From contig NZ_RMBX01000003.1 in NCBI RefSeq assembly GCF_003807585.1, positions 310,001-374,000 on the forward strand: a DNA stretch of 64,000 nucleotides, in the 5' to 3' direction. The notes under the pieces are model-generated. The model worked only from the letters and a program-made list of their open reading frames with translations, was not told the origin of the DNA and made no database searches. Shown piece by piece: positions 52,316 to 62,049 of this stretch (its first letter is position 1; the number at the start of each line of letters is the position of its first letter). A program made the position numbers and the translations under genes. Source of the DNA: Chitinophaga barathri. Its GTDB lineage: Bacteria > Bacteroidota > Bacteroidia > Chitinophagales > Chitinophagaceae.

Positions 52316-52880
52316 GGGTTGAAAAATTATAACTATTTAACGTAGAAACTTCGTTATGCATATTGAAAATCACCCACTTGGATTTCCCTGGGGCTTCAAT
52401 TTCCTGTAAAATACGGAGGATTTTCCTAAAAATAGGCAATTCCCTGATTCCCCACGCACGGCTTAAACATTGTTTAACATTGATAACGTAATCATTTTCA
52501 ACAATATCGATCCGCCCTCCCTGGTTTTACCTTCAGTCTTCCCCTCCCGCCGGGAATTTCGGGATATTTTATAAATAAGTTTCATTTTATTTACTTTTGT
52601 TTTCAATTTTTATATTTTTGACCTGAAACGAAAGAACATAAAAGCCAGAATCGATATATAAAATAATACTGATACAATTTGCAGAGGAGAAGGGCCACGT
52701 TTAAAAAGCAAACTTCCGGGTCAAAAGCCGGAACTGGAAACTGATAACATGCTACTCACGGGATCCGCCGGGCAAACCCGGCTCCATCGCTACTCAGCTT
52801 TATTATGCCATCGCTTCGTGGCCGCTTTTGACGGACCAATTCAGATAACTGAGCTATTCAAACAAGTAAAATCAAAGATT
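52316..52880. promoter_or_regulatory. Divergent regulatory region between deoR and the third SusC/SusD pair
   Basis: About 565 bases without a real gene. Near deoR is the palindrome TAACGTAGaaaCTTCGTTA (52338-52356, one mismatch). In the middle is TTAAACATTGTTTAA (52463-52477), a perfect 6-bp inverted repeat around ATT. A candidate Bacteroidota -7 box, TATTTTTG (52613-52620, fitting TAnnTTTG), with TTTG at 52596-52599, would give a leader of about 250 bases for the susC starting at 52881. The spacing between the boxes is shorter than usual, so this promoter is tentative. Confidence 0.5.
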
Positions 52881-55800
52881 ATGGAGCTTTTTAAGCGATC
52901 ACTCCTCATCCGCTTCCTGGCGGTTTGTACCGGAGTCATTTGCCTGTCTTCCCTTACCCTCCGCGCGCAGGATCTGCCCATCTCGGGGAAGGTAACCTCC
53001 GCCACGGACGGCAGCCCGCTCATGGGCGTCAGCATCCAGGTGGCGGGCACTTCCAGGGGAGTAGGCACAGACGCGAACGGCCTGTTCAAGATCAACGCCC
53101 CTACCGGCGCCGTCCTGAAGTTCTCCTTCATCGGCTATCTCGCGCAGGAAATCAAAATAACCAAAGCCGCCAACCTGGACGTCAAACTCCAGGAAGACGT
53201 GCAGAAGCTGAATGAAACCGTGGTGATCGGTTATGGCACCCGCAAAAAAGCCACCCTCACGGGCGCCGTTGCCACCATCGACATGTCCGAAAAGGAAGGC
53301 CAGCCCATCACGAACGTCAGCAATGCCCTGCACGGCACGCCCGGCCTTTTTGTGAACCTGAGCAACAGCCAGCCCGGCATCGACCGCTCCACCATCCGCA
53401 TCCGCGGCGTGGGCACGCTCAATAACAACAACCCGCTGGTACTGGTAGACGGTATCGAATACTCCATGGACGAGCTGAACCCGAACGATATCGAGAACAT
53501 CTCCGTGCTGAAAGACGCTGCCGCCGCCATTTACGGTTCCCGTGGCGCAAACGGCGTTATCCTCGTGACAACCAAAAAAGGTAAAGGCTCCCCCAAAGTA
53601 AATTACAGCTACTACCGCGGCTTCCACAAAGCCACCTACCTGCCGGACGCCATCAACGACCCGATCACTTACATGCGCACCAAAAACCAGGCGCTTAAAA
53701 ACGAAAACAAAGCAGCCGAATATTCCGATGCCGAAATCGCGGAATACGAACAGGGCATGCTCACCGATAACATCACCTACCCGAAAAGCGACTGGTACAA
53801 GATCGCCGTTGACAATGGCTCCATTCAGAAACACGACCTGAGCATCGCCGCCAGCACAGACCAGTACCAGTACCGTCTTTCCCTCGGTTACCTGGACCGT
53901 GACGGTATCCAGTTCGGCCCCACCAATCACGCGAAAAACTATTCCCTCGGCCTGAACGCTTCCATGAACGTCACCAAGCGGCTGAAAGCGGGCATTTCCA
54001 TCGACGGCTATTACCGCAATTACACCCAGCCCACTTACAACACCTTCTGGCAGGCCATGAGCCGTACGCTCCCCATCCTCACGGATACCCTGGCGGACGG
54101 CCGTTATGGCAACTCCTGGCTGAAGACCGCGGGCAGGAACAACTGGGAGCATCCCCGCCTGTTCGCCTACGGCGCCATCACCACCAAACTGGTGCAGCGT
54201 TTCCTGGCAACGGTGAATGCAGAATATAAACTTCCCTTCGACATCACTTACAACATCAAGTTCGGCGTGGATAAATATGACGGCCTGCTCACGGAAAATA
54301 CGCCGAGGCTGCAGACCTTCAACCCGAAAACAGGCGCCGCCATCAACTGGAACAGCCCGGCCACCGCGCCCCGCTTCGGCAAAACGGATGAAAACGACAT
54401 CTCGCTGCACTTCTACAATACCCTCGACTGGAGAAAGACCTTCGGCACCAAACACAACGTGTCCGCCATGATCGGTTCCAGTTACGACAACTTTGACAAA
54501 GACCAGTTCAACGCCACCATGACCGGCTACATGGACATCGGCGAAGCCACGCTCACCGCGCTGAACAGCGGCATCACCTTCAACGACATCGGCGGCAACA
54601 CCACCCGCGATGTGATCATGTCATACTTCGGCCGCGCGAACTATGATTACGACGATAAATACCTTTTTGAATTCACCATGCGGGCGGATGGTTCCAGCCG
54701 CTTCGCCAAAAACAACCGCTGGGGTTATTTCCCCGCTGCATCGGCGGGCTGGCGCATAGACCGTGAGAAATTCTGGAACGTGAAGTTCATAGACCAGCTC
54801 AAGGTCCGCGCTTCCATTGGCCAGCTGGGCAACCAGGCTGTAGACCTTTACAGCTACGACCCCACCGTGAGCACCGGGCAGGATTACAGCTTCGGCGGTA
54901 CGCTCCAGCAGGGCACCGCGGTAACGGCGTATACAGACCCGGGTATTCACTGGGAAACCACCACCACTTATAACGGCGGCGTAGACCTGAACATGTGGAA
55001 GAACCGCATCGGCCTCACCGTGGACGTGTATAAAAAACGGACAGACGGCATCCTCCGCCCCGTAAACCTTGCCGCACAGGTAGGTAACCTCACCGGCCCG
55101 CAAAGGAACGTAGGCACCGTGGACAACACCGGTTACGAGATCACCCTCCAGTACCGCGATAATATCAGCGCCGTAAACTATGGCGTATGGGGCAACGTGG
55201 CCTATAACAAAAACGAAGTGGTGGACCTGGACGGCGAAATCATCTACAGCGGCGCCACCATCACCAAAGAAGGTTACCCGCTCAACTCCTATTACATCCT
55301 GCAATCAAACGGATTTTACCAGAATGCGGATGAGGTGACAAGAGGCCCCAAACAGGGTACCGACACCCGCCCCGGTTATATCCGTTACAAAGACGTGAAA
55401 GGCGACGGCATTATCAACGGCGATGACCGTGTGATCATGAATGCATCTTCCATCATGCCTAAATACACCTTTGGTTTTGGTTTTAATGTAGACTGGAAAG
55501 GCATCTCCCTCACCACCGCCTGGCAGGGCGTGGCCGGCGTGAAAGTATATCCCAGGGCAAACCTCGCCTACCCGTTCGTGAACGGCGCAAATGCCACATG
55601 GGAATGGACCCGTGATACCTGGACGCCTGAAAACCCCGGTGCCCGCCTGCCGGTGCTGACCACGGGCGGTACGGGCAACTTCACCAACCTCTCCGATTTC
55701 TGGCTGAGGGACGGGAGTTACCTGCGTATGAAAAACGTACAGCTGGCGTATGCGCTGCCTGCTTCGCTGCTGCAAAAGGTGAAGATCAGCCGCGTATCCG

Positions 55801-55937
55801 TGTATGTAAATGCGGAGAACCTGCTGACTATTTCCAGATACAAAGATCTCGACCCGGAATCATTGCTTAACAGGAACGACCTGTATACCTACCCGATGCT
55901 GAAAACATTCACCGGCGGCATCAACGTTACTTTCTAA
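52881..55937 (+). CDS. SusC/RagA-type TonB-dependent receptor, pair 3
   Basis: A 1018-residue receptor. The ATG at 52881 opens the signal peptide MELFKRSLLIRFLAVCTGVI, with cleavage near LRAQD; the longer frame from 52749 lacks a signal. The carboxypeptidase-regulatory-like domain (ISGKVTSATDGSPLMGVSIQ) precedes a canonical plug entry, LNETVVIGYGTRKKATLTGA, and NISVLKDAAAAIYGSRGA followed by NGVILVTTKKG. The barrel contains PGYIRYKDVKGDGIINGDDR and ends GGINVTF. It is the most standard SusC of the three. It diverges from the DeoR operon and is cotranscribed with the following SusD. Confidence 0.95.
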   Translation: MELFKRSLLIRFLAVCTGVICLSSLTLRAQDLPISGKVTSATDGSPLMGVSIQVAGTSRGVGTDANGLFKINAPTGAVLKFSFIGYLAQEIKITKAANLDVKLQEDVQKLNETVVIGYGTRKKATLTGAVATIDMSEKEGQPITNVSNALHGTPGLFVNLSNSQPGIDRSTIRIRGVGTLNNNNPLVLVDGIEYSMDELNPNDIENISVLKDAAAAIYGSRGANGVILVTTKKGKGSPKVNYSYYRGFHKATYLPDAINDPITYMRTKNQALKNENKAAEYSDAEIAEYEQGMLTDNITYPKSDWYKIAVDNGSIQKHDLSIAASTDQYQYRLSLGYLDRDGIQFGPTNHAKNYSLGLNASMNVTKRLKAGISIDGYYRNYTQPTYNTFWQAMSRTLPILTDTLADGRYGNSWLKTAGRNNWEHPRLFAYGAITTKLVQRFLATVNAEYKLPFDITYNIKFGVDKYDGLLTENTPRLQTFNPKTGAAINWNSPATAPRFGKTDENDISLHFYNTLDWRKTFGTKHNVSAMIGSSYDNFDKDQFNATMTGYMDIGEATLTALNSGITFNDIGGNTTRDVIMSYFGRANYDYDDKYLFEFTMRADGSSRFAKNNRWGYFPAASAGWRIDREKFWNVKFIDQLKVRASIGQLGNQAVDLYSYDPTVSTGQDYSFGGTLQQGTAVTAYTDPGIHWETTTTYNGGVDLNMWKNRIGLTVDVYKKRTDGILRPVNLAAQVGNLTGPQRNVGTVDNTGYEITLQYRDNISAVNYGVWGNVAYNKNEVVDLDGEIIYSGATITKEGYPLNSYYILQSNGFYQNADEVTRGPKQGTDTRPGYIRYKDVKGDGIINGDDRVIMNASSIMPKYTFGFGFNVDWKGISLTTAWQGVAGVKVYPRANLAYPFVNGANATWEWTRDTWTPENPGARLPVLTTGGTGNFTNLSDFWLRDGSYLRMKNVQLAYALPASLLQKVKISRVSVYVNAENLLTISRYKDLDPESLLNRNDLYTYPMLKTFTGGINVTF

Positions 55938-55955
55938 TTCTCATAACTCATGCAT

Positions 55956-57548
55956 ATGCAAAAGATACTCATAGCGGCCGGAAGTGCATTGTTGCTGATA
56001 GCAACCGGCTGTAACACCAGTTTACTCGATACCAAACCCAACGACCGATTCCAGGAGTCCACTTACTGGACCTCTCCCGCCGCTGCAAGCGCGGGGCTGG
56101 TAGGTTGTTATTCCATCCTGAGAAACGACGGCATCTACGGCGGAAAAGGCTCCAACAACGCGACCGCGCTCTGGGACGAAACGCTGTCACCCAACGCATG
56201 GAACTACAGCAATTCCGCCAGCTTCAATTCCGTGGCCATGGGCGAGCACAACGCATCTACCGGCGGTATCGTGACCGCCCGCTGGGGTGACTGTTACGGC
56301 GGCATCGGCCGTTGCAACACTTTCCTGGCCAAAATAGAAGGCGTGCCCGATATGAGCGAGGCGGACAAAACAAAAATGAAGGGCGAAGCATATTTCCTGC
56401 GCGGCCTCTATTATTTCACGCTGGCCACCTATTACGGCGCCGCGCCGCTCATCCTGACGCAGCCGAACGAGGAAACAGATTCCGACCTGCCGCGCACACC
56501 CCGGGCGGAAGTAATTGCACAGGTGATCAAAGACCTGGATGATGCGATCAGCAGCCTGCCCGCCAAGTACACCAGCGCCGCCGACAAAGGCCGCGCCACC
56601 AAAGGCGCCGCAATGGCCCTGAAAGCAAGAGTGCTGCTGTACGAAGCCAGCCCGCTGATGACCGGCGGCGTGAGCGACCCCGCCAAATGGAGAGCCGCCG
56701 CCGATGCGGCCAAAGCCGTGATCACGGACGCCAATACATTCGGTTACAAACTGTATCCGAACTACCGCACCATGTTCCTGCCGCAAAACGAAAACAACAC
56801 CGAGGTGATCTTTGACGTGCAGTACATCTTTCCCCTGCAGGGCAGCTCCTTCGACCTAATCTGCCGCCAGTACAATACCAATGCGCCCCTCCAGGACCTC
56901 GTGGACGCTTACCTGATGAAAAACGGCCTGCCCCGCACTGATCCCGCGTCCGGCTACGATCCCGCAAAACAGTGGAACAACCGTGACCCGCGCATGTACG
57001 CCACTTTCACCTATCCCGGCGATACTTACATGGGCGCCGTGGTGGCCAACAACCGTTTTGCCTTCACCGGTTACGGCATGAAAAAGTTCAGCATCTACGA
57101 TAAAGAAAAAGCGCCTTCGGACAAGGAATCCCTCGTGGGCGGCCAGTCCGAAACCAACTTCATCGTGCTGCGCTACGCCGATATATTGCTGATGTACGCC
57201 GAAGCGCAAAATGAAGCGAACGGCGGCCCGGACAATACCGTGTACGCAGCCCTGGATTCCATCCGCAGCCGCGCAGGCATGCCTTTTATCAAGCCGGGTC
57301 TCGGCCAGGCAGACATGCGGAACGTGATCCGCCTGGAAAGAAGGATAGAGCTGGCCGGCGAAGGTTTATACTACAACGACATCCGCCGCTGGAAAACAGC
57401 GGAAACGGTGATGAACACCGACATATATAACTACAAGAGGGAAAGACAGGCTACCCGTTCTTTTGACAAGAACCGCGATTACTGGTGGCCGATTCCCACG
57501 GGAGAGAGGGACCTCAATCCTAATCTTGAACAAAATCCGTTCTATTAA
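55956..57548 (+). CDS. SusD/RagB-type glycan-binding lipoprotein, pair 3
   Basis: A 530-residue surface lipoprotein (signal MQKILIAAGSALLLIATGC; an ATG two codons upstream is also possible). Family segments are GEAYFLRGLYYFTLATYYGA, MALKARVLLYEASPLM, LRYADILLMYAEAQNEA and VIRLERRIELAGEGLYYND with IRRWKTAE. The ending RDLNPNLEQNPFY is typical. Eighteen bases separate it from its SusC. A terminator follows; no glycoside hydrolase gene is cotranscribed with this pair. Confidence 0.95.
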   Translation: MQKILIAAGSALLLIATGCNTSLLDTKPNDRFQESTYWTSPAAASAGLVGCYSILRNDGIYGGKGSNNATALWDETLSPNAWNYSNSASFNSVAMGEHNASTGGIVTARWGDCYGGIGRCNTFLAKIEGVPDMSEADKTKMKGEAYFLRGLYYFTLATYYGAAPLILTQPNEETDSDLPRTPRAEVIAQVIKDLDDAISSLPAKYTSAADKGRATKGAAMALKARVLLYEASPLMTGGVSDPAKWRAAADAAKAVITDANTFGYKLYPNYRTMFLPQNENNTEVIFDVQYIFPLQGSSFDLICRQYNTNAPLQDLVDAYLMKNGLPRTDPASGYDPAKQWNNRDPRMYATFTYPGDTYMGAVVANNRFAFTGYGMKKFSIYDKEKAPSDKESLVGGQSETNFIVLRYADILLMYAEAQNEANGGPDNTVYAALDSIRSRAGMPFIKPGLGQADMRNVIRLERRIELAGEGLYYNDIRRWKTAETVMNTDIYNYKRERQATRSFDKNRDYWWPIPTGERDLNPNLEQNPFY

Positions 57549-57576
57549 TATAGAATTGAGTAACGTGGAAAAATGA

Positions 57577-57609
57577 AAGCGGAAAGTTCTCTTTCCGCTT
57601 ATTTTTTTT
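57577..57609. terminator. Terminator between SusD pair 3 and the amidase gene
   Basis: AAGCGGAAAG (57577-57586) pairs with CTTTCCGCTT (57591-57600) around TTCT, followed by ATTTTTTTT. It ends the SusC/SusD transcript and may also serve the convergent amidase gene. Confidence 0.9.
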
Positions 57610-57626
57610 ATGCCTGTATGTTCTAT

Positions 57627-58448
57627 TTATTGCGCCTGCTGCATCACGCCCAGCAGAATCTTTTTGGCCGCATCGTCCATCGCCCCCGGCGCGCTGAGTG
57701 AATCACCGGGAATGAAGTGGCGTTTAAACGCCTGGATGGCGGCAGCGGTATCTTTCAGGTCATATCCCACCAATCTCAAACCCTGGAGCGTATTAAAGTT
57801 CTCCGGCACCTGGATGGCCGCCGTATCTCCGTACCATAGCCCGAAACCCTTTGCCGCCAGCCTGTCCCAGGGGAACAGTACGCTGGGGTCCACTTTCCGC
57901 TTCGGTGCTATATCGCCGTGACCGATAAAATTGGCGGCGGGGATATTGTACCGGCGTTTCAGCGTATCCAGCACTACCATCAGGCTGTTGATCTGCAGGG
58001 AATCGAATGGTTCGCTACCGTTGTTGTCCAGCTCTATGCCGATGGAAGAGGAATTGATATCCGTGACGCTGCCCCATTTGGACAAACCGCCGTGCCAGGC
58101 CCGCAGGTAGTCGTTCAGCATATGATGCACGGTGCCGTTGCGGCAGATCACGTAGTGCGCGCTCACCTGTGTACGCTCCAGCGTGAACGTTTTGAGGGTC
58201 TGCTCACAGGAGTTCTGCGCCGTGTGGTGAATAATTACGTAATTGGGTTTGCGGAGATTGAAGTTCGTAGTGCCAACCCATTCGGGGGCGGCTACGGCCG
58301 CTACGGGCACATTCCCCGGCTGCTGTTTCAAAACGTCCGCCCAGTGTTTGCTCTGGTGGCGGTATACCTTATTGGTGGCTTTGTACGGTTTGGGCGCGCA
58401 GGCGCTGAAGAAAACAACCGTAGCCAGGATCGTCAGTTTTTTCAACAT
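57627..58448 (-). CDS. N-acetylmuramoyl-L-alanine amidase lipoprotein (AmpD/Ami_2 type)
   Basis: A 273-residue lipoprotein (signal peptide ending VVFFSAC). The Ami_2 zinc-amidase domain spans about residues 70-215: NYVIIHHTAQNSCEQTLKTF with the first zinc histidine, AHYVICRNGTVHHML, RAWHGGLSKWG, and FIGHGDIAPKRKVDPSVLFP with the late zinc ligands. It cleaves the bond between muramic acid and L-alanine in peptidoglycan. The lipid anchor and Ami_2 fold are compatible with a periplasmic recycling or remodelling role. It is a single-gene unit. Confidence 0.92.
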   Translation of the reverse strand: MLKKLTILATVVFFSACAPKPYKATNKVYRHQSKHWADVLKQQPGNVPVAAVAAPEWVGTTNFNLRKPNYVIIHHTAQNSCEQTLKTFTLERTQVSAHYVICRNGTVHHMLNDYLRAWHGGLSKWGSVTDINSSSIGIELDNNGSEPFDSLQINSLMVVLDTLKRRYNIPAANFIGHGDIAPKRKVDPSVLFPWDRLAAKGFGLWYGDTAAIQVPENFNTLQGLRLVGYDLKDTAAAIQAFKRHFIPGDSLSAPGAMDDAAKKILLGVMQQAQ

Positions 58449-58547
58449 CCCTAAATCTACAAAAAAGCCGTCGCGGAAACAACCGTAGTGAAATACCCGG
58501 AGCTAGGTATTGTAAAGATGAGTTATTCTTTATTTATTTGAATAATT

Positions 58548-59198
58548 ATGCAACTATTCCTGTACACGCTGAAGGTTTGGCTCCCCTCTGTATTTCTTGC
58601 ATTGATCTACCAGATGTTTTTCATCGGGGATGAAACATGGAGCTGGACGGGGTTTGGGTCAGTATTCCTCTTCAGCCTGGTGTTTAGTATACCCTTTGCC
58701 CTGGTATGCTGGTTTATCGCCGGAGCTTTGTACAAAAGGGATATACCGCTACAAAAGAAAAAAATCATTCTCGCCTGCGCCAGCCTTACAACATTCTTCG
58801 TCTCTACATTTTTTATCACCGGTAACATCCGGCCCACGCCGGATATCACCTTTCCATTCAGCGGAATGTTTATCATTGCCCTGCTCATATTCAGATTACC
58901 CTCCCGCACCCCGCTCACTGTCTCCGACTATCTCAAAGGCCGTCACATCCTGTTACGCGTACCGGAAAACAACCTGATGCTTCGCGGCATCGTATTATCA
59001 GAACTGAACATCTGGCCGATCAAAATAAAACTACAGGATAATGCACCGCATATGCTGCTGGACCTCCACTCGATGCAGGAAGATGAAGTTTTCACTTCTC
59101 TCAGCGACCAGACTACCGTGCAGGTAAAAGCTTTCACGGCGGGCCGGAAAGAATTCCTGTTCACCGGCACCCTGGAGCTGGATCATACATTGAACTGA
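58548..59198 (+). CDS. Membrane protein of unknown function
   Basis: A 216-residue protein. Four helices occupy the first half (near residues 8-25, 33-60, 75-92 and 102-118), with charged loops such as YKRDIPLQKKKIILACASL. Residues about 125-216 form a soluble, beta-rich tail (GRHILLRVPENNLMLRGIVL, WPIKIKLQDNAPHMLLDLHS). I do not recognise the family. It converges with the Tat-exported Gfo/Idh gene, with only 12 bases between the stops. Confidence 0.78.
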   Translation: MQLFLYTLKVWLPSVFLALIYQMFFIGDETWSWTGFGSVFLFSLVFSIPFALVCWFIAGALYKRDIPLQKKKIILACASLTTFFVSTFFITGNIRPTPDITFPFSGMFIIALLIFRLPSRTPLTVSDYLKGRHILLRVPENNLMLRGIVLSELNIWPIKIKLQDNAPHMLLDLHSMQEDEVFTSLSDQTTVQVKAFTAGRKEFLFTGTLELDHTLN

Positions 59199-59210
59199 TG
59201 TTATCTGCGG

Positions 59211-60305
59211 TTAGCCGATCTGGATCTTTTTACCGCCTGCTTTGATGGAAGCGTAGATCGCTTCTATCACCTTCATATCACGGAGCCCTTCCTCTCCCGG
59301 TACGATATTGGGCGTATTGTTGATAATGGACATCGCCACACCGTCCATATGCGCGGCCTGCTGGTTGATATGCTTGATCTCCATCGGGCCTTTGCTGGTT
59401 CGGCCCACCTGGCCGCCGTACCCGAATGCGTTGTTCACCTCATACCAGCCTTTTTCCGCAGCCGCATACAGGCGGTTCACCCCCGCGGCATAAGTGGAGA
59501 AAGAGCTGGCGATGGCGCCGCTGGGGAAATATAACTGCCATGAAAGCGATTCTTCCACATCCACGAACTTCTCAGGCATCGTTTTGGGGAACTCCTGCGC
59601 GGTAACCGCCAGGGGCTCTTCCCCCACGGTATACCTTGCGCCCTGGATGGCGTATATACCAACGTCCATCAGCGGCCCGCCGCCGGACAGCGCATGTTTC
59701 AGCCTCCACTGCGCCGGATCGCCCGCCCTGAAGCCGTCGCTGGCCTCCACTATCTTCACGGCGCCAAATACCTTTTCGCGGGTGAGGCGCATCATTTCAA
59801 GATGGAAGGGGTCGTAGTGTAATCTATAGCCGATAGCGAGCTGTTTGCCCGCCTGCTTGCAGGCGTCTATCATCGCCTGGCCTTCTTTTACGCTCACCGC
59901 CATCGGTTTTTCGCAGATCACATGTTTGCCGGCCTTTGCCCCGCGGATGGTAAATTCCGCGTGCATGGAGTTCGGCAGCACGATGTACACCACATCAATG
60001 TCTTTGTTATCGGCAATGCGGTCGAACGTCTCGTAATTATAGATGTTCTTTTCGGGGATCTTGTATTTCTCCACCCATACCGGGATCTTGGATGGCGTGC
60101 CGGTCACAATCCCTCTCAGCTCAATATTGCGGGTTTGCAGCAGGGCTGGCGCCAGTTGGTTTGTGGCGTAGCCGCCGAGACCGACGAGGGCGATGCCCAG
60201 CTTTTTGTCACCCGGGGGGATGGCCAGCCCGGCGAGCGGAGAAGCAAGCGCTGAGGCGCCGAATAAAGCGGAATATTGCAGGAAACTACGGCGGGTATGT
60301 GTCAT
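59211..60305 (-). CDS. Tat-exported Gfo/Idh/MocA-family oxidoreductase
   Basis: A 364-residue oxidoreductase. The ATG at 60305 starts MTHTRRSFLQYSALFGASAL, a twin-arginine signal, so the folded enzyme with bound cofactor should be exported to the periplasm. The Rossmann motif ALVGLGGYATNQLAPAL follows, then HVICEKPMAVSVKEGQAMID with the family lysine and YRLHYDPFHLEMMRLTREKV. The C-terminal domain has SGGGPLMDVGIYAIQGARYT. It belongs with glucose-fructose oxidoreductase-like proteins, some of which act on glycosides such as host glycans. The longer frame to 60407 was rejected because it would bury the Tat signal. Confidence 0.92.
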   Translation of the reverse strand: MTHTRRSFLQYSALFGASALASPLAGLAIPPGDKKLGIALVGLGGYATNQLAPALLQTRNIELRGIVTGTPSKIPVWVEKYKIPEKNIYNYETFDRIADNKDIDVVYIVLPNSMHAEFTIRGAKAGKHVICEKPMAVSVKEGQAMIDACKQAGKQLAIGYRLHYDPFHLEMMRLTREKVFGAVKIVEASDGFRAGDPAQWRLKHALSGGGPLMDVGIYAIQGARYTVGEEPLAVTAQEFPKTMPEKFVDVEESLSWQLYFPSGAIASSFSTYAAGVNRLYAAAEKGWYEVNNAFGYGGQVGRTSKGPMEIKHINQQAAHMDGVAMSIINNTPNIVPGEEGLRDMKVIEAIYASIKAGGKKIQIG

Positions 60306-60424
60306 AAAGAAAGGTTTTAGGAAGAGCATAAAAGATACAATTCTCCCTCCGTAAATGCAATCCCCTTTCCGAAATTTCGTTATCTTGGATGTACCTGCAC
60401 CTGTCACTGAAATTAACTGAGCTT

Positions 60425-61975
60425 ATGATCAACCTCCTGTCCCCGGCAAGAACGGTACTGATATTTCTTCTATTCGGCATTACCTGGGTGTTGTCCACAG
60501 ACTCCCTGCTGCGGTGGTTGGCGGATAACACACCCGGTCTCATATGGGAAGGACAGCATAGCAAAGGCATCCTTTTTGTTCTTATTTCCTCCGCATTGTT
60601 ATACTGGCTGCTGAAAAAATACAAACGTTCCCTGCAATCGTCCGAAACGGCATACATCCGCATCTTCCGCGAAAGCCCGCAGCCCATGTGGATCTACGAC
60701 CGCAAAACTTTGTACTTCGTGGATGTGAACGATGCCGCACTGGACCTCTACGGTTACAGGCTGGAGGAGTTCCTTCAATTGTCCATCCTCCAGATACGCC
60801 CGCCCGAAGAGGTGTACAAGGTGCTGGAAGCAGTGAAAAACACCGGCACCGGCTTCCGTGATTTTGGTACCTGGAAACATCTCAAAAAAGACGGCACACT
60901 TCTGTATGTGGAAGTACACACCTTTGGTACGGTATACAAGGGCCGTGAAGTGGAGATCGTCAGTGCCTGGAATGTGACGGACAAACACGAGGCCTTCGAA
61001 GCCCTCTCCCGCCACGAAGTACTGCTGGACTCCATGATCAACAGTACGGAAGACCTTATCTGGGCGGTGGATGACGCGCAGCGTTTCACCGCGTTCAACA
61101 AGGCATACCATCATACTATCCAACAATTCACCGGCGTAAACATCGAGGCCGGCACCAGGCCGCAGCTGGCTCGGGATGAAGCGGAATACCTGAAATGGCA
61201 GGGATATTACGAAAAAAGCCTGCGGGGAGAAAAACAGACGATCGAAGAATCCGTTGAAATGGCAAACTACGGTCTATCCACCGCTGAGATCACCTTCAAC
61301 CCGATCATCAACGACGACAAGATCGTAGGCGTGGCCTGCTTCGCCCGCGACATTTCCGAACGTAAAAAACAGGAGCTGCGCATACGGCGGGCATTGGAAC
61401 GGTACGACATCGTAACCCTCGCCACCCACAACGTGATATGGGACTGGGACCTCAAAGCGGACAAGGTGCTCTGGAACAACAACCTGTTCACCCTCTTCGG
61501 CCATAAGAACGAAAGCACCGCGGGCGAATGGTGGAAAGATCATGTCCACCCGGACGATGTGGATGAAGCGGTAAAGGCCCTCAACGGGGCCATTGCGCAA
61601 CACGGGGAAAAATGGGCCGTGGAATACCGCTTCCGCTGCGCCAATGGTCACTACCGTTATGTGTCAGACCGTGGCTATGTGCTGTACAACGACGACGGCA
61701 AACCCTACAGGGTGATCGGCGCCATGGAAGATATCGACGTTAAAAAAACCTATATAGAAGAGCTGAAAAAACTGGCGCACATGAGCTCCCACAGCCTGCG
61801 CAGGCCCGTAGCCTCCATGCTGGGTGTGGTAGCGGCGCTGAACAAAGAAGACCTGGGCCACCGGGACAATCTCCCGCTGCTGGTTTACGTGGAAAAGATC
61901 GCGCTGGAAATGGATACGATCATTCACGACGTGGCTGAAAAGTGCAATCATATTTTCATGGAAGTGGAGCAATAG
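60425..61975 (+). CDS. Membrane PAS-domain sensor with DHp but no ATPase domain
   Basis: A 516-residue protein. Two N-terminal helices (about 5-25 and 38-58) bracket a short periplasmic loop. Three PAS domains follow: about 70-190 (SPQPMWIYDRKTLYFVDVND), 200-315 (ending VGVACFARDISERKKQE) and 330-445 (HNVIWDWDLKADKVLWNNNL). The last 60 residues form a DHp-like segment, LKKLAHMSSHSLRRPVASML, whose histidine could accept phosphate. The protein stops there and has no HATPase_c domain, so it cannot autophosphorylate by the usual route. The ATG at 60425 was chosen over one at 60389. It is a single gene with no response regulator beside it. Confidence 0.9.
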   Translation: MINLLSPARTVLIFLLFGITWVLSTDSLLRWLADNTPGLIWEGQHSKGILFVLISSALLYWLLKKYKRSLQSSETAYIRIFRESPQPMWIYDRKTLYFVDVNDAALDLYGYRLEEFLQLSILQIRPPEEVYKVLEAVKNTGTGFRDFGTWKHLKKDGTLLYVEVHTFGTVYKGREVEIVSAWNVTDKHEAFEALSRHEVLLDSMINSTEDLIWAVDDAQRFTAFNKAYHHTIQQFTGVNIEAGTRPQLARDEAEYLKWQGYYEKSLRGEKQTIEESVEMANYGLSTAEITFNPIINDDKIVGVACFARDISERKKQELRIRRALERYDIVTLATHNVIWDWDLKADKVLWNNNLFTLFGHKNESTAGEWWKDHVHPDDVDEAVKALNGAIAQHGEKWAVEYRFRCANGHYRYVSDRGYVLYNDDGKPYRVIGAMEDIDVKKTYIEELKKLAHMSSHSLRRPVASMLGVVAALNKEDLGHRDNLPLLVYVEKIALEMDTIIHDVAEKCNHIFMEVEQ

Positions 61976-62049
61976 TTCCAGGCCGGCCGGGAGCCGCCAG
62001 TACGGCTCGGAATAATAGCGCATTTTTTCCCCTCCGCCGTTTTAGGCTG

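Noticed and set aside
52899..54455. A 518-codon minus-strand open frame under the third SusC
   Set aside because: It is entirely antisense to a canonical SusC and has no family pattern.
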